The position numbers were made by a program, and so were the translations under genes. The notes beneath the pieces were generated by a model. The model was not told where the DNA came from and made no database searches. It saw only the letters and a list, made by a program, of their open reading frames with translations. Shown piece by piece: positions 34,238-43,507 of a stretch of DNA of 64,000 bases. This DNA is from Allopusillimonas lactea (GTDB lineage: Bacteria; Pseudomonadota; Gammaproteobacteria; Burkholderiales; Burkholderiaceae_B): the NCBI RefSeq assembly GCF_021653995.1, contig NZ_JAJJOZ010000005.1, positions 186,001-250,000 on the forward strand, in the 5' to 3' direction. Numbering within the stretch: the stretch's first letter is position 1; each line of letters begins with the position of its first letter.

Positions 34238-35287
34238 ATGCGCATCATTGAGCTTCTGACGCCCGCATACGAAGCGGCCTGGCTGCCTTGGGCGGTGCAA
34301 TATTTCTTCTTGGCTGGCGTCGCAACCGGTGCGGCGCTCCTTGTATCGTTCTGTGTATGGGGGCGGGAAGGCAGTGCCCGCCAGCGCCTGCTGCCGGCTG
34401 TGGTATTTACGCTCGCGGTGAGCAGTGTCGCAGCGCCGGTATCACTGCTGGCCGATCTGCATCAGCCCGCACGCTTCTGGCATTTTTATGCCCACTTCAC
34501 GCCTTGGTCGTGGATGTCAGTGGGGGCATTACTGCTGCCAGTGTTCGTGGGGCTGTCGCTGGCGATGTGCGTCAGTTGGTGGCTCGGCAAAAGAGGCTGG
34601 ATGCGCCTGATTTCGCCGCTGCTTGTTGTGTCGGCCTTGACGATAACCCTTTATACCGGCGCAGAGATCATGGCCGTGCGCGCGCGTCCGCTGTGGCACA
34701 CGCTGTGGGTGCCCGCCAATCTGGCATTGACGGGCTGGTTGGCGACGGTTGGAGTGGCCTTTGTACTTGAACGATTCCTACCGACCGTGCTGCGCCCTGG
34801 CGTACAGGCGCTGGAGTTGCTGCGCCGGCTAGGCTTGGCGCTGGCCAGCGCGCTTATTGTCGTTGCTTTGGCATGGGCGTTCACCGGTATCCGCGGCGGC
34901 AATCCGTCGTTCGATGCCGCGCTGAGGCTATGGCAGGCTTTCCCCGTCTGGCGTCTGGCGATGGCCGGTTCCGCAGTGTTCGGCGTGGCCATGCTGGGCG
35001 CACTGCTGGCTGGCCGTCCCCGCCTGAGTTCGGGCGGCTACATCTTGGCGTTGGGCGTGGGCTTGGCCGGCAGTGCCTGGGCTTTCCGCTGGACATTGTT
35101 CATGGGCGTACAAGGTGTGCCCAAGTATGGCGCGGGTCTGTATCTGTACAACATGCCGCTGGGCGGCGACGGCCTGCTTGGCATGCTGGGTATCGCGGGC
35201 CTTTGTGTTGCGTTGGTGGCCATGGCCAGTTGGGCCTTGGATGTTTTCCCCGCCCGCAAGGTATCCGTGGATACAGCCGCCGTATAG
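34238..35287 (+). CDS. ttrC: Tetrathionate reductase-type membrane subunit (NrfD/PsrC family)
   Basis: A 349-residue integral membrane protein with about nine helices and little soluble sequence, as in the quinol-oxidising NrfD/PsrC/TtrC family. ATG 34238 has AAGGGAG eight bases upstream; an earlier GTG at 34220 overlaps the ttrB stop. Conserved features include LLADLHQPARFWHFY in helix 3, close to the quinol site. It anchors TtrA and TtrB and feeds electrons from the quinone pool. It sits between ttrB and ttrA, the usual ttrBCA order. Confidence 0.87.
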   Translation: MRIIELLTPAYEAAWLPWAVQYFFLAGVATGAALLVSFCVWGREGSARQRLLPAVVFTLAVSSVAAPVSLLADLHQPARFWHFYAHFTPWSWMSVGALLLPVFVGLSLAMCVSWWLGKRGWMRLISPLLVVSALTITLYTGAEIMAVRARPLWHTLWVPANLALTGWLATVGVAFVLERFLPTVLRPGVQALELLRRLGLALASALIVVALAWAFTGIRGGNPSFDAALRLWQAFPVWRLAMAGSAVFGVAMLGALLAGRPRLSSGGYILALGVGLAGSAWAFRWTLFMGVQGVPKYGAGLYLYNMPLGGDGLLGMLGIAGLCVALVAMASWALDVFPARKVSVDTAAV

Positions 35288-35403
35288 ATCAGCATCGCTC
35301 ACATTCATCATCGCTCCATCGAACGCCGGCAATCACGTGTGACGGTCAGGTATATGCCAGATCATTATCGTTACACGGTGCGCTAGTGCAGCAAGGTCAA
35401 ATC

Positions 35404-38400
35404 ATGACAGGCAAGACTAAGAAACTCACCACTCAATCCGCCAAGCCCGACGCATCGCGCCGCCGTATGCTGTTGCGGGGCGGCGCGGTCGCCGGCGGGC
35501 TGGCCGCCTTTGCTGCTGGTTATGGCGAAACCGTCGTCAAAGGTGCCAAGGGGTTGATTACAGGCTCGTCAGGCGAAGCAACCAAAAGTGCAACCCGCGG
35601 CAATTCGCTGACGCCCGAATTTCGCATCGATCCGTTGACAGGGCGGCTGGCGACGCAGCCGGGCCAAGTGGTCAGCCCGTCCAGTTGCCTGGGGTGCTGG
35701 ACGCAGTGCGGCGTGCGCGTGCGCGTCGATACCGCCCACAACCAGATTATCCGTATTGCCGGCAATCCTTACCACCCGCTGGCCACCACTCACCCCGCAT
35801 CCATGGAAACGCCCGTGCGCGAGGTCTACGCCATGCTGGGCGGCGAAAACGGTCTGGAAGGGCGTGCCACCAGTTGTGCGCGCGGCTCGGCTATGCTCGA
35901 ACATCAGAAGGCGCCGCATCGGGTGCTGACGCCGCTTAAGCGTGTGGGGCCACGCGGAGGTGGGCAATGGGAAAGTATCTCGCTCGAGCAGCTTGTCCAG
36001 GAGGTATGCGAAGGTGGGGATCTCTTCGGCGAAGGCCATGTGGACGGCCTGCGCGCCATTCGAGATGTGAGCACCCTGATTGACCCCGAGAACCCGGAAT
36101 ACGGTCCGAAATCCAATCAGTTGCTGGTAACGGATGCCGCAAACGAAGGTCGCACGCCCCTTATAAATCGTTTTGCCAAGCAATCGTTTGGTACGGTCAA
36201 TGTGTCCAATCATGGCTCTTATTGCGGCCAGACATATCGTGTGGGCACCGGTGCCGCGCTGGGCGATCTGGCGGGCATGCCGCACGGCAAGCCTGATTGG
36301 AAAAACTCGCGGTTTGGCCTGTTCATCGGAACCTCGCCCGCGCAATCGGGCAACCCCTTTCAACGCATGGGGCGTGAACTTGCCGAGGCCCGTTCGCGCG
36401 GCGAGAACACGTACAAATACGTTGTTGTTTCGCCCATGCTGCCCACATCGTCCAGCCATGCGGCGGGCGATAACAATCGTTGGTTGGCCGTCAAGCCGGG
36501 CAGTGACCTCGCATTGGCCATGGGCCTCATACGTTGGATCATCGATAACGAGCGCTACGATGCCAAGTACCTTGCCCAGCCTGGCCCGGCCGCGATGGCG
36601 GCCGCGGGCGAGGCATCCTGGAGCAATGCGACCCATCTGCTGATCAATGATCCAGCACATCCACGTTACGGTCAGTTTTTGCGGGGTGCGGATCTGGGCT
36701 TGCCCATGCCTGAGCCGGTCGACGACAAGACGCCTGCGGAAGATGTGTTCATCGTGCAAACGCAGGAGGGCCGTTTCGCGCCGCATACCATCGCCGAGTC
36801 AGCCGCATTGCTTGTTGAGCGCGACTTCATGCCGATCGCAACAGCGGGCGCGACGGCGCAGCCTGCGCCCATCCCCGTGTGTACGGCATTCGTGAAGCTG
36901 CGCGAAGAAGCGCGGCGCAAGACGCTGCCCGAATACGCGGCGCTGTGTGGTGTGCCGGTAACGGAAATCGAAGGCCTGGCACGCGAGTTCACCAGCCATG
37001 GCAAGCAGGCAGTGGCCAATTCGCACGGCGGCACCATGAACGGTGCCGGCTTTTACACGGCCTATGCCATAGCCATGCTCAACAATCTCATCGGCAACCT
37101 TAATGTGCGCGGTGGTTGGGTGATGGACGCCGGCCCCTTTGGCCCCTTCGGACCGGGGCCGCGCTACAACTTTGCGCAGTTCAAAGGGGCAGTAAAGCCC
37201 AAAGGCGTGTCGCTGTCCCGCACACGGTTCCCGTACGAGAAAAGCAGCGAGTACAAGCGCAAGAAGGCGGCGGGCCAGAACCCATACCCGGCCAAGGCGC
37301 CTTGGTATCCCGCGCCCGACGGCCTGTCCAGTGAAATGCTGGCTTCGGGCCTGGCTGGTTATCCCTACCCGGTCAAGGCGTGGATCAACCACATGAGCAA
37401 TCCTATTTACGCGATCTGCGGCTTTGAAAATGCCTTGGCCGCTTCGCTCAAGGATCCAAAAAAACTGCCCCTGTTCATCTCGGTGGATCCGTTCATCAAT
37501 GAAACTTCGGCACTGGCCGACTACATCGTGCCTGACACGGTAACCTACGAAAGCTGGGGCATAGGCGCGCCTTGGGCCGACGTGGTGGCCAAGAGCAGCA
37601 CGGTACGCTGGCCCACAGTGGATGCCGCCACTGTCAAGACTGGGGATGGCAGGCCGGTGAGCCTGGAAACCTTTATCTTTGCCGTGGCCAAGCAATTGAG
37701 CCTACCCGGCTTCGGCAAGAACGCCATGAGCACAAAGAGCGGGGAGCCGCTTGATCTGGAGTGCGCCGAAGACTTCTACCTGCGAGGCATGTGCAACATC
37801 GCCTACCAGGCGGGAAAGCCCGTGCCCGAGGCAAGTGACGACGATATCGAGATAACTGGCCTGACCCGCTGGATGCCTGAGGTGCAAAAGCGCGTCAAGC
37901 CCGATGAGGTACGCCGCGTGGCTATGGTTATGAGCCGTGGCGGCCGCTTCGACAAGGTAGAGGACGCATGGCGCGGTGATCGCCTTAAGCTGCAGGCCAA
38001 GTTCCCCGCCACCTTCTGGCATGAAGGCCTGGCGGGCATGCGCCACGCAATGACCGGCGAGCGCTACAGCGGCTGTCCTACTTGGTATCCTACGCGGCTG
38101 GCGGATGGGCGGGCGATGCGAGATGTTTTCAATGAGCAGGACTGGCCGCTGAGCATGACCTCATACAAATCCAACCTGATGAGTTCCATGTCCATCGCCG
38201 CGTCGCGTCTGCGTCAAGTGCATCCGCACAACCCCATTAGCCTGAACAGGGACGATGCGACGAGGCTCGGTATTGTCAATGGCGATCGCATCGAGCTGGC
38301 GACGCCCGGCGGTGCCCTGCAAGGCGTGGCCTTGGTGCGGGCTGGCATTGCCCAGGGTGCTGTGGCCATTGAGCACGGCTACGGCCACACGCAGCTTGGC

Positions 38401-38583
38401 ACTGTGTCTCACATGGTGGATGGCAAGCCCACGCCAGCCAACCCCCAGCACGGCCAAGGCGTAAACCTGAATACCCTGGGCTTTACCGACCCGACGCGGC
38501 CGGGCAGGGATAATGTCTGGATAGACTGGGTATCGGGAGCGGTGGTGAGGCAAGGGCTGCCTGTGCGCGTGCGCAAGGTGTGA
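35404..38583 (+). CDS. ttrA: Tetrathionate reductase-type molybdopterin catalytic subunit
   Basis: A 1059-residue molybdenum enzyme. It has a Tat signal (ASRRRMLLRGGAVAGGLAAFAAG), a [4Fe-4S] motif with Cys95, Cys98, Cys102 and Cys158, and a candidate molybdenum ligand Cys274 in NHGSYCGQ. The C-terminal molybdopterin dinucleotide domain (~930-1059) includes HPHNPISLNRDDATRLGI. Length and operon order match TtrA of the TtrA/ArrA branch of the DMSO-reductase family, which acts in the periplasm. The substrate is inferred; thiosulfate, arsenate or selenate remain possible. ATG 35404 was chosen as the codon before the Tat signal; a much longer frame from 34873 overlaps ttrC. Confidence 0.86.
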   Translation: MTGKTKKLTTQSAKPDASRRRMLLRGGAVAGGLAAFAAGYGETVVKGAKGLITGSSGEATKSATRGNSLTPEFRIDPLTGRLATQPGQVVSPSSCLGCWTQCGVRVRVDTAHNQIIRIAGNPYHPLATTHPASMETPVREVYAMLGGENGLEGRATSCARGSAMLEHQKAPHRVLTPLKRVGPRGGGQWESISLEQLVQEVCEGGDLFGEGHVDGLRAIRDVSTLIDPENPEYGPKSNQLLVTDAANEGRTPLINRFAKQSFGTVNVSNHGSYCGQTYRVGTGAALGDLAGMPHGKPDWKNSRFGLFIGTSPAQSGNPFQRMGRELAEARSRGENTYKYVVVSPMLPTSSSHAAGDNNRWLAVKPGSDLALAMGLIRWIIDNERYDAKYLAQPGPAAMAAAGEASWSNATHLLINDPAHPRYGQFLRGADLGLPMPEPVDDKTPAEDVFIVQTQEGRFAPHTIAESAALLVERDFMPIATAGATAQPAPIPVCTAFVKLREEARRKTLPEYAALCGVPVTEIEGLAREFTSHGKQAVANSHGGTMNGAGFYTAYAIAMLNNLIGNLNVRGGWVMDAGPFGPFGPGPRYNFAQFKGAVKPKGVSLSRTRFPYEKSSEYKRKKAAGQNPYPAKAPWYPAPDGLSSEMLASGLAGYPYPVKAWINHMSNPIYAICGFENALAASLKDPKKLPLFISVDPFINETSALADYIVPDTVTYESWGIGAPWADVVAKSSTVRWPTVDAATVKTGDGRPVSLETFIFAVAKQLSLPGFGKNAMSTKSGEPLDLECAEDFYLRGMCNIAYQAGKPVPEASDDDIEITGLTRWMPEVQKRVKPDEVRRVAMVMSRGGRFDKVEDAWRGDRLKLQAKFPATFWHEGLAGMRHAMTGERYSGCPTWYPTRLADGRAMRDVFNEQDWPLSMTSYKSNLMSSMSIAASRLRQVHPHNPISLNRDDATRLGIVNGDRIELATPGGALQGVALVRAGIAQGAVAIEHGYGHTQLGTVSHMVDGKPTPANPQHGQGVNLNTLGFTDPTRPGRDNVWIDWVSGAVVRQGLPVRVRKV

Positions 38584-38660
38584 GGGCGCGTAGCCGGCGG
38601 GGCGCGTATGAGCGAAACGTGTGTGCGGGCCCGCCTGGCGTGATGCCGGTCAAAAAGTGC

Positions 38661-39680
38661 TTATTGCGCCTGCAGGAGCTGGTTTTCAAGCGAAATATAG
38701 GTGTTATAGGCGTTCATCCGGTTTGCAAACTCAAACATCGGGGCGTGTTCGAACGCGCTCCAGTCCGCCTGCGCATAGGCTTCTTCGAACGACATCATGT
38801 CTTCCGCTGCGTTGCCCATTACCTGCCGCAGATGCGTCAGGTAATGGGTGAGGAACTGGATGTCCTCATACGGACGTGTAGAGTGCGGGCCATGCCCGGG
38901 GATGATTGCCACCAAGTCCATGCCCGGAAGCGTTTTCAATGATGCTAGCCAATGCCCGCTGTCGGCCTCGTTGCCAACATAGGGGATGCGCCCCCGGAAA
39001 ATCAGGTCTCCGGCATACAGGGTTTTCTTCTCGCGTACATACACCGCGATATCTTCCGCCGTATGTGCGGGCCCAACATGCATGATATCCAAGGTGGTAT
39101 CGCCGAATGTCAGCGTTCGCGGGCTATCGATCCATTCAGACGCCTCGACGATTCGTGTATTGCCGTCGATCCACGGGGCCATTTCTTCACGCGACGCCTG
39201 CAGCCGCTTTGCCGCAGTATCGGAAACCAGATAGTTTTTGCCTAGCTGATGCGCCATGATGGGGATATTCATATCCGCATAAACTTGCGCGCCATAGATG
39301 TGGTCGGCATGGTAATGCGTCAAGATGACTTGTATGACCTTCTTGGGCGTAATGCTGGCGATCTCATCCAGCAGGCGTCGAGCCAGCACGGGCGATCCGA
39401 GCGCATCGACGATCACTACACCTTCGGACGTGATGATGAAGCCCGCGTTGGAGATGAAATTTTGATTCTTCGCGGAGCCCAACTCAAAAAGCCCCTGCAC
39501 ATACCAGCAGCCCGGCGTAACCTCCTGTGGCTGCATGGCCGGCACGCCGGTGTTTTCGGGTGCGGTATTCTCCGACGCGAACGCCATGCTGCTTGAAAAA
39601 CCCGTAAACAGCCCCGCGCCCGTCAGCCCAATACTTCGCTTCAGTATCTCGCGACGATCCGGGAAACAGGACAAACACAT
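38661..39680 (-). CDS. Exported metallo-beta-lactamase-fold protein, SoxH-like
   Basis: A 339-residue protein with a Tat-like N-terminus (DRREILKRSIGLTGAGLFTGFSSS). The metal motif HYHADH is at residues 122-127, with further ligands near HVGPAHTAED (~215) and PGHGPH (~282), so a dinuclear zinc site is likely. It resembles SoxH and the quinoprotein-relay hydrolases. SoxH is part of some sulfur-oxidation clusters with undefined function. It is convergent with ttrA, which supports a sulfur link, but no sox genes are seen here. The start has no strong ribosome site. Confidence 0.82.
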   Translation of the reverse strand: MCLSCFPDRREILKRSIGLTGAGLFTGFSSSMAFASENTAPENTGVPAMQPQEVTPGCWYVQGLFELGSAKNQNFISNAGFIITSEGVVIVDALGSPVLARRLLDEIASITPKKVIQVILTHYHADHIYGAQVYADMNIPIMAHQLGKNYLVSDTAAKRLQASREEMAPWIDGNTRIVEASEWIDSPRTLTFGDTTLDIMHVGPAHTAEDIAVYVREKKTLYAGDLIFRGRIPYVGNEADSGHWLASLKTLPGMDLVAIIPGHGPHSTRPYEDIQFLTHYLTHLRQVMGNAAEDMMSFEEAYAQADWSAFEHAPMFEFANRMNAYNTYISLENQLLQAQ

Positions 39681-39915
39681 ACGTTCAACCCCCTACGCAT
39701 ATTCCATGGCGTGCTATTCGCCTCAATAGTCTGAGAACGATGAGGCTCTTTAGACTTTAGACGTCTCGTTTTGTGGTTCCAGGTACAGATACCCTTCTTG
39801 CAGGCACTGCCTGGGGATTTGCAGTTGAATACTTGGTTTATACCTGAAGCAATTTGATATTGCACATTTGTATTCAGCGCCAACCACGCATGGTTCCATT
39901 TGCAAAATGATTGCC

Positions 39916-39948
39916 TTGACCTATCAAATGGTAATGTGTTCTATTCTC
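39916..39948 (+). promoter_or_regulatory. Candidate promoter of the AraC gene with weak Fur-like site
   Basis: TTGACC (39916-39921) and TTCTAT (39939-39944) are 17 bases apart, pointing to the AraC gene. GGTAATGTGTTCTATTCTC (39930-39948) over the -10 matches the Fur consensus at only about 11 of 19 positions. Iron control is plausible for a siderophore regulator, but the site is marginal. The rest of the 356-bp gap 39681-40036 is A+T rich with nothing else I recognise. Confidence 0.4.
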
Positions 39949-40036
39949 AATATTGTTGTTTATTGTTCGAACACATGATCAGATGGTGCAGATCCAGTCC
40001 TTGGCATGGATCAGCCGCTTCCTCTCTACACGCCTC

Positions 40037-41020
40037 ATGGCAATATTCACGGTTTCCGACTTCGACCGGCTGGGAAGTCGTGCGGGGTTTCGCTATCGTC
40101 TGCCAAAATATGCTGGCCTAAACAAGGGCACGGAGAACCTTTGCATTGCGGAAGGGCGAATTCAGGAGCACGACATTCGGCCGGAGCTGAGGCTCGTGCT
40201 TTCGGACATCGTGACTCATCACCAGTATGAGGCGGCATCGGAGGCTGTCCCGCAGTTTACCGCCATCATCATGCTGCAAGGCCAAGCGCACGCCCAACTG
40301 GAAAGCCATGGCAACGTCAGTATGGTGGCGCAGAGCGGGGCAAGTATTTCCTACGGGGATGCTGTGAGCATGATAGGTGTGCATCCTGCGGGGCAGCGGC
40401 TGCGCAGTGTGAATCTCTCGCTCAGCAGTCCTGATTGCGTCGGTGACACGCAGCTCGGCGATACTCTTGCCAAAGTTATGTGTACGCCCGGAGTGCAGTT
40501 TCGGTGTTGGGCCGTGCAAACACATCTTTTACAAGCCATCGAACATATCATCGTCAGCCCTTGGCAAGGTGCCATGCAGCGTCTGTTGATTGAGGGCGTG
40601 GGCCTGCAAGTGCTGGCCCATGCGCTGGCTGGCTTATCCGAAGCCCCTTGCAGAGAGTCTCGCGCGTCGGCACGCGATCGGCAATTATTGGAGCGAGTGC
40701 GCGAACGTCTATATAGCGCGCCAGGTGAAGACCATACGCTGGCGGAACTCGCCGCATTGGCTTGCATGAGCCCCAGCACGCTGCGTGCGAAATTCCAGGC
40801 AACTTTCCACTGCTCGATTTTTGGTTGGCTGCGTGAGCGGAGGTTAGAAGTTGCTCGCGAGTATCTTGCGCAAGGGGGAAGCGTTCAGCAAGCCGCCCAT
40901 TTTGTCGGGTACCGCCATGCCACTAACTTTGCCACGGCGTTCCGCGCGCGCTACGGTATCGCGCCCAGCGAGGCTGCGCAGACGCGACGATTCGATACTT
41001 CTCGCCGAACCAAGGCATAA
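40037..41020 (+). CDS. AraC-family regulator, PchR-like
   Basis: A 327-residue regulator if started at ATG 40037; ATG 39983 or a TTG at 39953 are alternatives and none has a clear ribosome site. The C-terminal ~90 residues form two AraC helix-turn-helices (HTLAELAALACMSPSTLRAKFQATF, then GGSVQQAAHFVGYRHATNFATAFRARYG). The N-terminal ~220 residues resemble PchR, which senses a ferric siderophore in the cytoplasm and activates the matching receptor. A TonB receptor gene follows 76 bp downstream on the same strand, which is the PchR/FptA arrangement. Confidence 0.88.
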   Translation: MAIFTVSDFDRLGSRAGFRYRLPKYAGLNKGTENLCIAEGRIQEHDIRPELRLVLSDIVTHHQYEAASEAVPQFTAIIMLQGQAHAQLESHGNVSMVAQSGASISYGDAVSMIGVHPAGQRLRSVNLSLSSPDCVGDTQLGDTLAKVMCTPGVQFRCWAVQTHLLQAIEHIIVSPWQGAMQRLLIEGVGLQVLAHALAGLSEAPCRESRASARDRQLLERVRERLYSAPGEDHTLAELAALACMSPSTLRAKFQATFHCSIFGWLRERRLEVAREYLAQGGSVQQAAHFVGYRHATNFATAFRARYGIAPSEAAQTRRFDTSRRTKA

Positions 41021-41048
41021 GGATCGGCGTTTGGGATAGCGCTTTCAC

Positions 41049-41060
41049 GTTTGATCAAAC
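41049..41060. promoter_or_regulatory. Perfect 12-bp palindrome upstream of the receptor gene
   Basis: GTTTGATCAAAC is fully symmetric and lies 37 bases before the TonB receptor ATG, in the 76-bp gap after the AraC gene. It is the only strong symmetry in the gap. AraC proteins usually bind direct repeats, so this could be a site for another regulator. I do not recognise it as a Fur box. Confidence 0.4.
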
Positions 41061-41096
41061 CTAGGCAATAACAACCGAACCAATAATTCTGTATCT

Positions 41097-43319
41097 ATGT
41101 TGATGCAGAGATGTTTCGCTATGCCGCTTGCTTTGCCCCTTGTGATGTCGGTGCGCGCGCGCCCGCTATTTTTCTTAATTCATACTGCCGTATTCTTTGC
41201 CGCCATTGGTGGGTCAGTTCGTGCGCAGGAACGTTCCACATTGGTCCAGCCCGTGGAGCTTTCCACAATTACCGTCAGGCGGGCAAGCGAGCCGGGCCTG
41301 ACGGAGACGTCCCGCGCCTATACGACAGACATTATGGACACAGCGACCGGGTTGCCGTTGTCGATACGCGATACGCCTCAGTCGGTCAGTGTGGTGACGC
41401 GGCAAATGATGGATGATCGCGGCATGCAGACAACGGCAGACGCGCTGCAAAGCGCACCTAGCGTTTCTGTCACGCGCAGCGACACCAATCGTTATGCGTT
41501 TTCGGCGCGTGGCTTCAGCATTGACAACTATCAGTTCGATGGCTGGACGCAGCCCGTGCTTTCGCCATGGGCGTTCGGTGAAAGCAATCTCGACCTGGCA
41601 GTATTCGATCGGGTGGAGATTGTGCGCGGCGCGACCGGCCTGATGACGGGCGCGGGCAATCCATCCGCTGCGGTCAACTATGTTCGCAAACGGCCGTTGC
41701 GCGGTTTTGCCGCATCAGCGGGCATTGATGCCGGCAGTTGGGATTTCGTACGAGGCTTTGCGGATATCTCCACTCTTATTACTCAAGATGGCCGTATACG
41801 TGGGAGACTCATTGGCGCGTATGCGAAAGCAAACAGTTATACAGAACTGCAAGACTCAACCGCCCGCACACTGTATGGTGTGATCACCGCCGACCTGGCT
41901 GTTGGCACCGTGCTGACGGGTGGCGTGGTCTATCAGTCAACGGCAAACGATGGTTTTGGCAGCGGTTTCCCGCTCTTCTACAGCGATGGAGTACGAACAG
42001 ATTTCAAGCGTTCCATCTCCAACAACGCCAGTTGGTCGCGCATTGCGAACGATACGACTGCGGGTTTCCTGGACCTGACACATCACTTCGCAAATGCTTG
42101 GAAGCTTCGCCTGACCTACAATCAGTCTGTGACTGATGCTGTGTTGAAGCAAATATTTCGGGGTGGGTATCCGGATCGGCATACCGGCTTGGGCACGGCG
42201 AATTCCTTTGCTTACTACAAAGGGGATGTGCATCGTAAAGGCCTGAACCTGTCGTTCTCAGGGCCGTTCTCGCTGTTCGGACGCGAGCATTCTTTCACGG
42301 TGGGGTGGATGCGTGCGGAGGATCGCCTTTCATTGCCACGGTATAGAGCCTTGGCTCCTGTGCCAGATGCGGGCAGTTTTTATAACCCCGGCGCAACACC
42401 TGAGCCGAACTGGTCTCAAATGCCCTCACAGGCCGACGACCTGGATAACACACAGTCAGGTGGTTATGCAGTAGGCCGTTTTACAGTGATCGATAATTTG
42501 CAGCTGATCGTCGGGGGGCGGATCAGCACTTGGGAAACGGATCAAACTTTTTTTGGTGCCAAGCGGCAATATCGACATAAGCATGAGTTCGTCCCATACG
42601 CGGGCCTTGTGTTCGATCTGAATGACACTTATACCGCCTACGCCAGCTACACAGAGATATTCAAACCCCAGCATGCCCGCAACGAACACGCCACGATTTT
42701 GCCACCCATTAGTGGTAAAAGCTATGAACTGGGCATCAAGGCGGCCTGGTTTGGTGGCCGCCTTAACAGCGCGGCATCGCTGTTCCAGACACGCCAGGAC
42801 AATCTGGCTGAAGCCACCGGCAATAACGTGATCGGTGCGCCGCCCAACACGCCTGCCTACCGTGCCGTGTCCGGCGCCAAGGTCGAAGGCGTAGAGGTGG
42901 AAATGGGCGGCGAACTATCCCCCGGCTGGAATGTGGCCAGCAGCTTCACCACATTTGTCGCTAAGGATACAAAGAGAAATCCGATCAATACCCATAAACC
43001 GCGCAGTTTGTTCAAACTTTACAGCACCTACCGGTTTCGGGGCGATTTCAACCGCCTGACCATCGGTGGCGGCGTGGATTGGCAGAACCGCATGTACCAG
43101 ACTGCCACTGCGCCAGGCAATCGGACAGTGCAAGTCGAGCAAGGCAGCTACGCGATCGTCAATCTAATGGCCCGCTACGAATTCAACAAGCGCCTGACGG
43201 CGACACTGAACGTGAACAATCTGTTCGATAAAAAATACTACGCTCAAATCGGCTTCTACAACCAGGGATGGTACGGCGCCCCACGAAACGTGATGCTTGC
43301 GTTGAGAGCTCAGTATTGA
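41097..43319 (+). CDS. TonB-dependent siderophore receptor
   Basis: A 740-residue outer-membrane receptor. An N-terminal signal is followed by the plug domain (SIRDTPQSVSVVTRQMMDDRG, ALQSAPSVSV, then VEIVRGATGLMTGAGNPSAAVNYVRKRP) and a 22-strand barrel ending in the aromatic residue of ALRAQY. A TonB box probably lies in VELSTITV near residue 52. There is no long N-terminal signalling domain of the FpvA/FecA kind, so control should come from the AraC regulator upstream. The ligand is a ferric siderophore, probably hydroxamate or a xenosiderophore, since no biosynthesis genes are seen. An MFS gene follows. Confidence 0.93.
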   Translation: MLMQRCFAMPLALPLVMSVRARPLFFLIHTAVFFAAIGGSVRAQERSTLVQPVELSTITVRRASEPGLTETSRAYTTDIMDTATGLPLSIRDTPQSVSVVTRQMMDDRGMQTTADALQSAPSVSVTRSDTNRYAFSARGFSIDNYQFDGWTQPVLSPWAFGESNLDLAVFDRVEIVRGATGLMTGAGNPSAAVNYVRKRPLRGFAASAGIDAGSWDFVRGFADISTLITQDGRIRGRLIGAYAKANSYTELQDSTARTLYGVITADLAVGTVLTGGVVYQSTANDGFGSGFPLFYSDGVRTDFKRSISNNASWSRIANDTTAGFLDLTHHFANAWKLRLTYNQSVTDAVLKQIFRGGYPDRHTGLGTANSFAYYKGDVHRKGLNLSFSGPFSLFGREHSFTVGWMRAEDRLSLPRYRALAPVPDAGSFYNPGATPEPNWSQMPSQADDLDNTQSGGYAVGRFTVIDNLQLIVGGRISTWETDQTFFGAKRQYRHKHEFVPYAGLVFDLNDTYTAYASYTEIFKPQHARNEHATILPPISGKSYELGIKAAWFGGRLNSAASLFQTRQDNLAEATGNNVIGAPPNTPAYRAVSGAKVEGVEVEMGGELSPGWNVASSFTTFVAKDTKRNPINTHKPRSLFKLYSTYRFRGDFNRLTIGGGVDWQNRMYQTATAPGNRTVQVEQGSYAIVNLMARYEFNKRLTATLNVNNLFDKKYYAQIGFYNQGWYGAPRNVMLALRAQY

Positions 43320-43507
43320 TCTCTGCATGCGGCACGCGTTGGCCCATGCCATCACACACTGCTGGCGCTCCACGTGCGATTGAATAGGCTGCTATAGTAG
43401 CCACGAGCTTGGTTGCTGGCTATTGCATGCGCGTTGAGCCGCCGTGTGGCGGTTAACGCAAGCTTGTACAAGATTTGCGCCAACACAAATAATTCAAAAG
43501 CAATGCC

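Noticed and set aside
35569..36786. 405-codon open frame antisense to ttrA
   Set aside because: It mirrors the molybdopterin enzyme and has no independent evidence.
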